Shown here in pieces: positions 27,548-39,508 of a stretch of 64,000 bases of DNA (its first letter is position 1; every line of letters begins with the position of its first letter). The stretch is from NCBI GenBank assembly GCA_034670405.1, contig JAXDDX010000003.1, positions 6,946,001 to 7,010,000 of the forward strand, given 5' to 3'. The position numbers were made by a program, and so were the translations under genes. Source of the stretch: Hoplostethus atlanticus. Its lineage: Eukaryota > Chordata > Actinopteri > Trachichthyiformes > Trachichthyidae. The notes under the pieces are model-generated. The model searched no databases, was not told where the DNA came from, and was given only the letters and a program-made list of their open reading frames with translations.

Positions 27548-28800
27548 AAGGAGAATGTGTCTCTCCTATGTGTCAGCTCTTATGGTAAAAACATTTGGGA
27601 AACACTTGGGGGGGCAAATTGAAAAATTGGCTTCAGTAAATCGATGGCTGCTTTTTCTGCCCAGCATATCTTTTGCTGTGGAGGTGAACTGTCCAAGGCC
27701 AGTGGGAGTGAGAACAGTTCTGCTCAAACACAGCTGGATGTTCTGACAAGCTAACCAAGGAGGCCCTCTGTGCCCCTGGTCCTGCTGGATTAAAAAACAA
27801 CAGCCTTGTTTGTGTCGGTGCAGAACAAGACTGACTATGCCTCTCTGGGGGATAGGAGGGAGAAGCGACACTTGGACTAGGAAGGAGGAAAAGAAGTTGG
27901 GCATTTTACAACCGACCAAACACCAAGCTCTCTGTGTGCGCCACAGTTGTTTCATTCTAGTTTGATCCACTGTCAGGACAAACAAAGACCCTCACCACCA
28001 GCACAGTTGAAAGACAATTTCCCTGGAGTTGTAAAGACATTACAATTCTGCGCAGGCTACGCCCATTCAAAGAGCTTGTGTCTTCAAACTCTCCTTAGTC
28101 TTGCGTCATGTTCTCAAATGCAAGCTAAACTCACAGTCCTAAAAGTGTCATCAAAACATAAAAACCTGTTTTTTTTTTGAGCATATATGTTCTTCATTCA
28201 AGGTGGTTGAAATAAAAATGTACTCATCGATAGTGAATGTAACTTTTATAATAACAGCAATATTGCTCTGCTGGTGAGCTGTGAGCAATGTGGAGCAACT
28301 TCCCTCAAGCAGAGCCTGCTATGACAGCTATGTCAAGACAGGACCGGGGGGACTTGGCGAGGCTGCCAAAGCAAATTGCCAGAGATGGCAAGCATACCAA
28401 GGCCTGGATGATGATCCTCAGCAGGCTGAGTAATTCAATGCCACCCCCTCCAGAAGGAAACAAATGTGAACCTAGGAGGATATCACTGTTTGCTTTGGGC
28501 CGATTTACACAACGTTAAGAACGATGACTTCCCACCCCATTCACCGTTTCAGCAGAAAGAGCGTAGGAGTTTCGGATTGGCAGCGTTCATTATCACAGAG
28601 GAATTGCACCATTACACCATTCACTTAATTATAAATCTCAAAATAAATGATGAATTTACTTTTTCAGAACACTCTATTCCAGCACATTCCATTCCCTTTA
28701 GGATTCCATTGCATTCTATTCTCGTTCCATACACGCGACATACTGACTCAAGCTTGTGCAAGATATTTTACCCCTCAAGAACAAGAACAGCCATATGATA

Positions 28801-29486
28801 CACTGTAAAAATACTCCTCAAAACAACTTATAGTGTATGTTAGTGTATTTTAGTCAACAGATTTAGTTGTTTTAACTTGGATTTGCTAAATTTGACATGA
28901 TAACTGCTCACAGATTGACTCATGAATGGTCCCTGTATTTAGTTCTGTATCTCAGTAGGTTGCAATCCACAGACATGTAATACAATAATACAATGTCTTG
29001 AGTGTAATATTTAGCTAACAGTAATATGTCCACTTATTAAAATTGTATCTATTTTAACCCAATCCATTAACTACCTATATTGAATCAGTCAGTGAGTGAC
29101 AGCTCTGCCATGATAGACATGTCACAACAGACACAACAATGTAACCCATGGATATGTTAAGCATAAAGTTATTTGCAGTTTCTACTCCTCACTGCATCAG
29201 TTGTATTGTATCATATATCACACACAGAATATGTTGTAGCCATTGATTGATTGATTCAGAGAGAGAGTTATAATGTTAATTTGACTGAGATACTCAGCTT
29301 TGTCTGCTGTGTTGGATTCATTCACTTAAAATAGTGTGAAATGTCTCCTGGTTACAGTATTACATACAGTAGTTAATTGCTGGGATGTTAATTTCACTGA
29401 AATTGGCACGTCGATTTAAAATAGTAGCCAAATAACAAACACGTTAATGGTTTATGGCTTATTACACCTTGAATTGTTTTACAGTG
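28801..29486. mobile_element. Candidate short non-autonomous DNA transposon (MITE-like)
   Basis: The segment begins CACTGTAAAA and ends with the exact inverse TTTTACAGTG 686 bases later, giving 10-bp perfect terminal inverted repeats. It is flanked by TA-rich sequence (ATATGATA on the left, TATAAGG on the right), which would allow a TA target duplication. The interior is AT-rich with no coding capacity. CACTG-type ends occur in several fish DNA-transposon families, so the superfamily is left open. A chance pair of 10-mers at this spacing cannot be fully excluded. Confidence 0.4.
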
Positions 29487-32400
29487 TATAAGGAGAAACA
29501 CATACCCCATTGTCATTTCACTTTTGCTTTGCCTCTTTTTCCCTCCCTTATCAGCGGTATCAACATGGCTGTCAAGACAGGACAGAAGTTTTGAAGTGCC
29601 TGTGGTCTTCACATGGCACAGTGAGATTAAAGTGGGTGGAAGAGAATGGAGCCAGCTGTGTTGCTGAAACATGTGGCTCTATGGTTGAGGGCTTGCCTGC
29701 CAGCAACATAACATGTTATTGCTGCACACAACAAGAGTGAGTCTGTTAGGAGAGAAGAAGACTGACATCCCTCACTTTACCTAAGGACTACACCACAGGA
29801 TTTCCCCCCTGAGCGATCAATTAGATTAGAAATGATTAAATCTCATCTGCAACGTTGTGCTGAAATTTACAACACACTGTATGTACAGTATATAAAGCAT
29901 ATTGTATGTGCCACAGCGTAAAAATCACATGCTAAGAAGAAAGAAAACAGACGAGCACAATACAAAACTTAAACATCCTTAGTCAACATTCCAGCAATAC
30001 CACAGTCTGACTCAATATCTCCGTTGCTTTTCAACTCCCTACAGATTCCCAGCATTCCACAGACCATGGGCAGATGTTCTGTATTATCTCCTCTCTCTGC
30101 AGCTTCACTCTGTTTGTGCGCTGAAACCTGATCAATCATCATCAAGTATCGTATACAAAGATAAATAGCTCGATTTTCCTCAAGCAATACATAAAATAGG
30201 TGGCTTTAGACTTATACAGGATATAACTCTCCCTTTTTCCTGATACAGTTGATATTGAACATGTACCTCAACATGTACCTGCCGTGTCAGAGTAGTTTTG
30301 ATTAATTTAGGAATGTTGAATCCACACCACACACCAGAGGCCAGTTTACTGCTGTTTAACTAAAAAGTGCAGCCTTGATTATCATTTGAATGGTGTTTGA
30401 TGATGCAGGATTAAGGCCCCTCCATGCCCCCCCTCACTGACAGTATGGTGAATTAAACTGTTTCTATAATAACCCAAGAGACCCTTTATCTGTGGTAACA
30501 AGCAGATGTTAACTTGGATTCATAATTCATTGAGGAAAAAAATATATTCTGATGGCAAAATAGATAGATATAAAAAATATTACATGTTATACATTTTATT
30601 TGCAAGTAGTCTGTTATTTGTGAGATTATTTGATATCAAAGGCTTCAGACTGGCATATTTGAAGGAGGTGCATAAATGACACGTGTGGCTGATTTCAATT
30701 CAGGAATTGTTGTATGGGTGTTTTGATTTCAAACACAGATGATTTAGCTTCGTAAGCTATCTATGTATCTATCTATCTAGTCTTAGAGATACTGTGTCTG
30801 AATTCCCCAAACTTAACTTCTGATATCTGATAGATACAGATACAATAAAGATACAATAAATACTGTACAAGTTTTAAAAACGTACCGTACCGTGCTTGCA
30901 TCGTTCCCATTTAAAACTCAATGCATTGCTGACAACAATCCAAGTTATGAACAACTGGAAATATATTCCCAGGATTGAGAGGAAATGCCTAAGCTGCCTG
31001 TCAAGACAAAATGTGATTCATGTTAAAATGCTTATGGGCTTGGCCAATATTTGGGAGAGTGTATTATTTTGTCTCATTCCTGCTTATGAAGTCTTGGTAT
31101 TTCATTGGCTCATGGCATGTTCCATGCCTGCTGACAACACCCAGTGTTTACCACACTAAAGCCACACGAGATGTTGCAACTAGTTAATAGCCATGGAGAC
31201 GTCCCCGAACTATGTGTGATCTTGGAGAGTAAATGTGTCATTTCCAGTCATCATAGGAGGAGAGGTGTAAATATCGACTGGAATGATAGCAAATTACACC
31301 GCTGGGCTATTATTTAAAGGCCCCTCTCCTCAGCATGCCTGTGATTATAGTAAGATAGCAGTGGACGCGTGGCTGGGCTTTTCATGTGACCTGGAGATTG
31401 CAGCAGGCTCTCACCAGCGAGACGTTACATACACAGCAAGTGCAAATTAATTCACTGGAACAACAACCCCTATCCTCACCTGCTCTGACACGCTCTGCCA
31501 GCACTCGCAATCAAACAGCGAATTCCTTCCGCTCTGAGTTCTGAGGTGGAGGTTGAGTTGGGGGTTGTGGGCTGGATGTTGTGATTGTGGGGTAATTGAC
31601 AGGTATGCTTGAATGCAATGTCTGATGCAAACCTCACACACACACCGCCCCTCCACCTCCTCTACTGGGGTCGGACAACAAACACGTTCGCTTCCAGGAA
31701 CGTGAAAAAACATGCCAAGATGACAGGGCTATTCAGAGATGACGGGGCTATTCATTTGGTTAAACACACAGTGCATGCAGCATAAAATTGATCCCATCCA
31801 TGTATGAAGCAAAACCTTCCCCTGTGCATGGTCCAGTGAACGCTGTAAGTCAAGTCTACTTGTGGCTTTTTTTGGCTAATGTCTAAGTTCAAAGCAAGTA
31901 ATGCTTTGAAATGACCCCATTTGTATTTTGACTGCGACTTATGACCACATCACAACGCCTGGTGAGAGGAGAAAAGATGAATTGAATCTGTTTCCCACAC
32001 AATTAGACTATCATTAGCTTTATAGTGAGTCGGGCTGCTTTTTATTTGCCTAGTGGGAGAAAAAAACTGAGCAGTTGTCTCAACACCCGTTTCCTCCATT
32101 GTCTTTCCTATGAATGAGGCAAGGCCTTGAAAACAGCTGCCTTGAAGCTGACTGCTGCTCGTGTACAGCTGATTGTCAGCTGTGGTCGTCTCTTTCAATA
32201 AGCCCAAACATTTGAATGACTATTGAATGAATACAATTTATAGAAACATCGGGAAATGTCGTGCATGAATTGAACTCTGCACAAAGCCAAACATATACAT
32301 TACACAAAACAATCTTTGTCAGAATATATTGGTGTCTTTTCTGTGAGAAGAGAGGCCCTCTCCTCCTCCATCTTCCTATAACTGAAAGGCCCATTAACAA

Positions 32401-32564
32401 CAGTGAAGTCAGTAATTGATTTTACCTCTCTAATCTCCACTCTCTATTATGAGAAGATTTCTCCCCTGCACCTGGGACCAAGCTAGCCCTGTTTTCTTAT
32501 CTGCCCGCCAGTACATTAGCCCCTCCCAGTGGGGGTTGTGCTAATCCTCATCCACCACCCCCTT

Positions 32565-32568
<4 letters not shown>

Positions 32569-32605
<37 letters not shown>

Positions 32606-32614
32606 ACACACACA
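32569..32614. repeat. (CA)n microsatellite
   Basis: A CA tract of about 46 bases with one TA interruption. Confidence 0.9.
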
Positions 32615-33423
32615 AGGTTTTCTCATGGGAGAACCCCATGGCCCACAGTATAAACCAGACAGTGACCTTGAGCTGCCTGCCAGCAATGTAAAAAAGGGAC
32701 AGATGGAGAGGCAGTACCACAGACAAAGTAAACAAGGGCCAGGTCATTTCAGTACATTTAGAAACTTCTACAAGCTAAAGAAACATTTTTTTTTATCCTA
32801 AAAACACTTTGAAATGTACACATTAAGATGTTAAGGATGTTCTAAAACTAAAAAAGCCCAATTCGTTCATCATAGGTTTATAATTTGGGTCATTTCACTT
32901 ACCCTTCTACAGCATCCTGTCACTTTGAACTGCGTGTGAAGGTCGTAAATCTCTCAAGTTCTTAGTTTGACATGATTTCAGTGTGACGCCAAAATGAACC
33001 TCTGCCACTGTCTTGTCAGTTGTGCAATAGGGACCACCTCTTTCAATCAGCAGCAGAATGCCTCAGCTTAATAGGAGGGGTGTTGACTGTGACGGCTGGA
33101 GAGGCCAGGGGAGGAGTAAATAAAGATGATGAGGGTATAGACAAATGGCTCAGTGGAAATCTAGCGAACACAACTGAGAGCATATACAAAACTCAAAAGG
33201 AGGTTTGATAATCATGGGGGGAAAAAATAGAAAAAAGGGATTGGGTTCAGAATAATGAGTTTCCCATGATCCCATGAACTTCATATCATTTACATGGCGC
33301 CCCTGCTCATCCTGTCTTTGTCCCACAAAGCAACCAGACTAAATGCAGAAAAAGTAGGTTTAGCCTGCCCATTTGCTTTTTGTTTAATAGGATAAAAGCT
33401 AGTTGTGGGTTTTAATGTGAAAT

Positions 33424-33475
33424 GATATGATATGATATGATATGATATGATATGATATGATATGATATGATATGA
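33424..33475. repeat. Pentanucleotide (ATATG)n array
   Basis: Ten or more near-perfect copies of a five-base unit (ATATG/TGATA) occur in an otherwise AT-rich sequence. Confidence 0.93.
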
Positions 33476-33548
33476 TTTATGACATGTAAAATGTTATAAT
33501 CATTTGAAAGAGTTAATATTGACAGGAAAACCTATATTGTGTTCAGGG

Positions 33549-33575
33549 GTGTGTGTGTGTGTGTGTGTGTGTGTG
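33549..33575. repeat. (GT)n microsatellite
   Basis: About 13 GT units follow TTCAGGG. Confidence 0.88.
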
Positions 33576-33918
33576 CTCCAACTGAAATTGTCTACTTCAT
33601 TTCTGTTCATTAGGTTGTATTTAATTAATTGCAATCTTTTGTGCTCCAGTTTACCAATAGGCCTGCATCTAAATGACTGTGTTCAACGCCCCTCTAACTC
33701 TGAGACATGATGACAGAGACAGAGGAATCTCAGCAGCTTGCTTCAACAGATGCAGCTCACACGATGGTGGAGATGATATAATACCAGAGGTATCTGAAGA
33801 ATGATATGTGGATTAGACAAACAGCCCGAGGCAAGACATGGGAACATCTAGGCCCTTTCATAAACAAAGGTTTTAACGCTGATGATAATAATATAATGAA
33901 AGCTGATATTACCTTTAT

Positions 33919-33986
33919 AACTACTACTACTACTATTACTACTACTACTACTACTACTATTACACACACATATATATATATATATT
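33919..33986. repeat. Compound (ACT)n-(CA)n-(TA)n repeat
   Basis: About a dozen ACT triplets with two ATT interruptions run into short CA and TA tracts. Confidence 0.9.
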
Positions 33987-35502
33987 TATCTGAAGTATAT
34001 GTAAAATCAACCTAATATGTCATTGTTGTCTTCTGAGTTTTAACAGCATTTCCCACATCCTCACTTGCAAGACTGGTATTGATCTTCACCCCACAATAAA
34101 TCCTTAGTGTTTGATAATGATCTTTCTGAAGTTGACCCAAATACAACACTCCCATAATCCAGAACGGATCTTATAAATCCTATATATATCTAGTCACTTT
34201 CTATTGCATCCAAACCAGGCATCTCATAATATTCATCTTCTTACATTTTGTTATAATGGTATCTATATGAGGTGGGCCAACATTTACCCTGTCCAAATAA
34301 TATTCAGAATCTAATGGCAAGCCTATTCATAAGACATAAGAGAGTTATTTATTGGTATTTTTTTAATATTTGGAGTTTGTGTCAATTTTCCAAAAATGAA
34401 ATATAGTAACCCTATAATAACTTTGAGAAGGATACTATACAAATATCACAACACAACTATAAATCCCTATAGGAATATTATAGGAATATTACAATACCAC
34501 AGACACGTGATAAGTCCCTAGCGAAATATTACATAATACATTACATAATACATTTTCGTTACGGACTTTATAGCCCACCAGTCACTTTTCTGTTTTTACT
34601 TGTTCCAAATGATTCGCCACTGAAACAAACCTACAGGGCGTTGTGGTTAGATTTCTTCAGCATATGCCATCTATTGCCTGTATTTTAACTATTACAAGTA
34701 ATAACCAATCTTGCAATCATTGGTTTAGTAGTATTACTGGACTACTACATTTACTACCCTTACCAAAATATATTTAAGGGGATAAATTGATTAATAAATT
34801 GATTGATGAAGTATAATCGCTTTTTGTTAACATTTGTGGCTGTTTGCCTTGTGATAATCACTGACTGGTGGTCATAGTTAATCCACCTTTTTATTTACAA
34901 CTAAATCACTGAACTTAACTTAACTTAAAACAGAATTCAGGAGATAAAAATCTAATATTTAATAACAATCTGATAGATAGCATTTTTGTTGTTGTTGTTG
35001 TTAATCACTAATTAGTCCACACTTCAAATCAGTATGTGGCAGTAAATTGTTTGCGAGTTGTTTGAGTCTGTGCATCATTCCCACTCCAGGACGGAAGGTG
35101 GCAGTAGAGCTCTTCTATAGGAAAGGATAGGCTCACACGGATCCGTCAACAACAAGCACAACTCGTCCAGCACTCGCCGGTTTTATTGGCACATTATATT
35201 ATATATTATATATTATATATTACAAGCCACATAAGTCACAGTGCAGATCGCGTGCTGATTTCACTGATAACGTGAAGCCTAGCCGACCCTCTCTCATGTC
35301 TCATGTCAACCGGGACTGGTCTTTCAGTCAGAGAAATGACTTTTATACAACCAATACTTTCTACAAGACCCAGGCTCAAGTGCGGGCAGGTGATTGGTGC
35401 AGCTTTAACCTTCTGCAGATGTTTTCATGCTGAACAAGTAAGAGTGCTGATTTTGATGTGGCTTTTGTCGTTAACTACATTGTTAACGACATTGTTAAAA
35501 CT

Positions 35503-38018
35503 ATGTTTTGTACATTGCATGAAACCGTGTTGACTGCTAGTTACAGTGTACTCCAACACATTCACACTCCGCAGACGAGACATGAATCCACTGGACTTCC
35601 TATAGTTCATCATAGCAAGTATGTCTGTGACCTCCCACCCAACCATAGGTTTCCTATGGGGAAGTTTCCCCGCGTGTTACATTTTCTAATCAAGGACCAA
35701 GTCATTACAGATAAACAGGTGAGTGATTCATTATTATTATTGTATTATAATAAAATATATATATATATATATATTTTTCCCCCTCACATATGAAAATACA
35801 TTTGTTAATTCAAAGCACACATGCTACTTTTTTTCAAAAAAATTGTTCACATGTGAAAACCAAAAGCACATGTGCTTTGAATTCACATCTGTAATTTCAC
35901 ATGTCATTTTCACATGTGGTTTATTATTATTATTAGTATTAGTAGTATTAGTATCCTCTCAGTCACATGCATTTTTCTTTGTGTGAATTTCCTTACTTAG
36001 GTGTGGGCCCCTGAAATTGCCTCTCAGGAATTGCTGAGCTGTGTGCACACTGATGAATATTTGCACAAGTTCACAAATGGCAAAACAAGTGAGCAAGAGC
36101 AAAGGAGGACAGGATTTGCCTGGAGCGAAGGCATCGTGAGGCGCTGTCGATATGAGACAGGTGACAACATCCAGGTTCTGGGTGACTTAAGAGCGGCATG
36201 GTCTAAAACACCACACCACACAAACCGATCCTCTTCCTCTTGTTTACAGGTGGGACTGTACTAGCTGCAGAAATAGCACTGCAGAGAGGTCTCGCCTGCA
36301 GTACCGCAGGAGGAACCCATCATGCTTTTCCAAGCTATGGCTCAGGGTTTTGTCTACTCAATGACTTAGCGGTTGCAGCTAAATACCTGATGGGCAACTC
36401 TTCATCCAGGCGGAGGGTTCTGATTGTGGATCTAGATGTGCATCAGGTATAGTTAACTTGCCCCTGCACATTTTTTGTTGTTGTCAAGGAGAGTATTGTT
36501 AGACCGATAAACCAGTTTTGATATTGGGCTTTTATTAAATATCGGATATCGGCCAGTCAGTTTCATCTACCTCCTTCCTCCCTGACCACAGCTACATACA
36601 AAGTCTTTAAAATCTGCAATCAAATTTGCTGTTCTTTGCACATTTCTTTCATTTAATTGTTCAATACTGTTTGTAAATTCATTCATTTAAACGCAGAATT
36701 GTATCCCATAGTTTCCCCTACCATTGAATAGGTGGGGTGGGTCACTCTGCCTTAAGGAGCTGCTAACCCTAAAGAATTTCATTAGTAAGGGTTTCAGTGG
36801 AGAGATTTAATGTCCCATGGTCTAAATGCTGTTTCAGTCGCTTTTCCACCCTTCCAATAATAAAGTATAAAGTTCTGCGGAAAACCTGGATACTTGTAAT
36901 TAATTGGGCATAAAAATGGTCAAATATGAAGATATTGAATATCTGTACAAAATATCACCTATTGGCAGCTTCTTTACAAAAATATCATTATTGGTCTTCA
37001 AAAACCCACATCAGTTGAACCCTAAAGGAGAGTGCAGTCCACTCCCAGTAGTATCCTCTCTTTAATGACATAAAGAAAGCTGAGAGGGACAAAGAGTCGG
37101 GGAGATGTAGGAAGACGGCTCTGGTCAGCAGAACATGTGGGTCCAGAGGGCCTGACCACGACACCATCAATGGGCATTTGTCTTTGTTTCTAGTGGATGG
37201 GCTGAACCTTGTGCGTTGTCTTTGGTGAACCTGTAGTCTTGTGAATCCAACAGGGGGATGGCACTGCTTTCATTTTCAAAGAGGAGGCACATGTTTTCAC
37301 ATTCTCGGTGCATTGTGGGAAAAACTTCCCGCTCCGTAAGCAACAGAGTGACTTAGATGTCAGTGTGGAGGATGGGATGGAAGACAAGGAGTACCTTTCA
37401 ACAGGCAAGCTATCACATCCCAATCAGGAAACCCAAGGCATGACAATAAGTAATTTATGAACTAACTGTTGTTTCTAAGCTCTCATGAGGATTATAAAAA
37501 TGTTTCAACAGTTGAGGCCCATCTTCCCTCGTTGCTGGAGACCTTTCGCCCCGATCTGGTTCTGTACGATGCTGGTGTCGACCCTCACAGGGACGATGAA
37601 CTGGGGAGGCTCCGGCTGACTGACCAAGGTGAGTGATATGATTTGACCTCAATGCCTCAAGATACTTCAGACATTTCTGAACAACTTGAACATCTCCTAG
37701 GACTATATCAGAGAGACCTGTATGTGATGAAGACGGCGGTGGCCAGAGGTGTTCCTGTAGCTACTGTTATCGGAGGAGGCTACTCTAGCGACGTTGACAA
37801 GCTGGCCATCAGGCACTCCATTGTCCACAGAGCAGCAACACAGGTACAGGAAATGCATGCTGAGAATTGCTTGACCAGATGTGGTTTCCTGTCCCTTTGG
37901 ATGCAGACCTATGCACAATTACATTACAAACTTAATCGCACTAGCATTAAGAGTAACAAAGCACGAGTGAAAATAGTAATGATGTTTGTTTCAGGTCTGG
38001 AGAGAAAGCGGACTGTAG
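35503..38018 (+). CDS. hdac12: HDAC12-like histone deacetylase family protein, complete, seven exons
   Basis: Exons are 35503-35718, 36001-36160, 36250-36446, 37254-37404, 37512-37628, 37701-37843 and 37995-38018. Reading phases agree at every junction, and the product is 335 residues. It shows the zinc-dependent deacetylase core: the charge-relay pair in GGTHHAF (His149/His150), zinc ligands in DLDVHQGDG (Asp188, His190) and in DAGVD (Asp265), and the transition-state tyrosine in GGGY (Tyr308). The form GTHHAF...GFCLLND and DLDVHQGDGTA is the bacterial/class IV-like type, unlike classes I and II. Fish databases have carried such proteins as 'SYNPCC7002_A1628-like', now hdac12. The substrate is unknown here. 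The start at 35503 is the first in-frame ATG after the stop at 35431-35433; residues before about 30 are poorly constrained. Intron 4 uses a GC donor. The last exon codes only VWRESGL. The gene is convergent with trmt9b. Confidence 0.9.
35785..35925. repeat. Cluster of CACATGTG-type palindromes in HDAC intron 1
   Basis: Repeated CACATGTG/TTTCACATGTG words and an inverted pair (AATTCAAAGCACACATG and CACATGTGCTTTGAATT) lie within about 140 bases. The stretch is flanked by a (TA)n run at 35,754-35,775 and a TTA-rich run at 35,922-35,955. It could be a small foldback element or a dispersed fish repeat. Confidence 0.5.
36480..37190. other. HDAC intron 3; repeat-derived stretch
   Basis: This is the longest intron of the HDAC gene (36447-37253). 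Near 36,500-36,560 it holds GACCGATAAACCAG ... ATCGGATATCGGCCAG, resembling the ATCGGCCGATA-type dispersed repeats of teleosts. I find nothing coding in the rest. Confidence 0.4.
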
Positions 38019-38294
38019 ACTTTCATCCCCTCAGGAGGCAACTAAGGATCATGTATTTTCATTTGCAATATTGTTGATCATTTAAAGAATAAGTGTTTTT
38101 CTGTTATGGTCTTAAGATGTGTAACTTGCTGATTACTGTATCCTTATTTATAAAATAATTGTCAAATGTGTCACTATTAAATATCTAATTTGTGGCTTTC
38201 ACTGAAAGCCAATCTACCGAATCACTACATTGATATGAACTGTACCTGTATCAGAGTAAATACAACACGACAACCCTCATGAACAAATATATTT

Positions 38295-38304
38295 AATAAA
38301 TAAA
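38295..38304 (+). terminator. Probable polyadenylation signals for the HDAC gene
   Basis: Two overlapping AATAAA hexamers lie about 280 bases past the stop codon at 38018; an ATTAAA also occurs near 38,176. On the opposite strand the first AATAAA for trmt9b is at 38,534-38,539, so the two convergent transcripts end within about 250 bases of each other. Confidence 0.5.
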
Positions 38305-38533
38305 AGCAAATACAACAAACTGAAAGTAGTTACATCAGGTCACATAAAACAATAAAAAGGTACCACTTTCACCTAAGAACAAACACAGTTGGTCCAGACG
38401 TGCTGTACTGACGGGGTTATGCACCTTCCTTGGCACAGCGAGTACAGATAAACAGTACGGTTCAAGTTTTACCTATTTGTCATCCACTGACATCAAGTAG
38501 CAAGCAGCGACATACTTGCGGTACAGTGCAATG

Positions 38534-38539
38534 TTTATT
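38534..38539 (-). terminator. Probable polyadenylation signal for trmt9b
   Basis: TTTATT on the plus strand is AATAAA on the minus strand. It is the nearest canonical signal I find downstream of the trmt9b stop at 39509, implying a 3' UTR of nearly 1 kb (38.5-39.5 kb) with no other feature in it. Confidence 0.4.
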
Positions 38540-39508
38540 CACAGTATATGAGGCCGAAACATATCACTGGTATAGTTCATCTAGACGCTTCAACACAAGA
38601 CAAAACACGGCAATTACAAATATCGAAGCAGAAACATTGGCAACACTTTCTTTGAAACACCCGGGTAGAATAAAGTACAGGAATCAAATGCCACAAATGT
38701 TTTGGAAGATGTGCTAATGGTTTTCTGCACAGCTAAGAGCTTCTTTTTTTCCAACGTTATGATAGATTACACACAGGTGGTTTATAGAAAGTCCTACCGA
38801 AAGGTGCGGAACAGATACTAGTGTCTCGTGTTCAGGCAGATGTGCAGGTTTAAAATAGACAGACAAAGTATGACATAAGAATTTTCCACTATCAATGCTT
38901 GAAAACATTAAGAGCAGGTGGAGTATAATCTCACAAAGTCCTCTTTGGCTCCAAAGAGAAGAAGAATAAAACGCATGACTCCCTGGTACAAATGTGAATT
39001 TAAGAAAAAAGGTTAAAGTCATTATTAGCAGCATTGAAATTCCTATGGTATGATCAACTCAAAACCTTGACACCTAGAGGGATATCTGGATACTGCTCGT
39101 TAGTTTCTTGAAATTTGAGTAACACGTTAAAAATGTGGTACAGTACAGTAGATAGTGGTAGCCATTGTAGAACATTTATCCTCAGTTATGCCTGCAGTGG
39201 ACACGAGTCTTTCTAAAATAAAGCTCAATGCTAGAACTGGACAAGCATATTGTAACACAAAGCCTGTGTCTCAGACGGACCATTCCTTGTATCTACTGAC
39301 AGGTGAAAAGAGAAGAAGAAATGTAATTTTCCAGTTAGGTGTAGCAGCAGTGCAGTGGAGTCCTTTACTGTTGCATGCCCTAAAATGTGGAACTTCTACA
39401 GTCTGTATAGGTACTGTACAGTGATGACAATTTAAAAATAGTGAATGTGTCATTCAATGCTAAAACTTGAGGCAGGTGCCACGCAAAGTAAAATTCAACT
39501 TGTTAAAA

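Larger units (their letters stand above)
25700..35300. other. Intergenic stretch between the dlc1-like gene and the HDAC gene
   Basis: I see no gene in this 9.6 kb. It holds microsatellites, an ATTCC/ATTCTATT-biased patch at 28,670-28,730, a candidate TIR element at 28,801-29,486, a long pentanucleotide array at 33,424-33,475 and compound AT/ACT repeats near 33.9 kb. The longer ORFs (for example 27,566-27,985 minus) match nothing I know and lack splice context. Confidence 0.5.

Noticed and set aside
35303-35533. 76-residue ORF starting MSTGTGLSV as the HDAC N-terminus
   Set aside because: Its frame cannot be joined to the downstream HDAC frame with a visible splice pair; the in-frame ATG at 35503 needs no extra exon.
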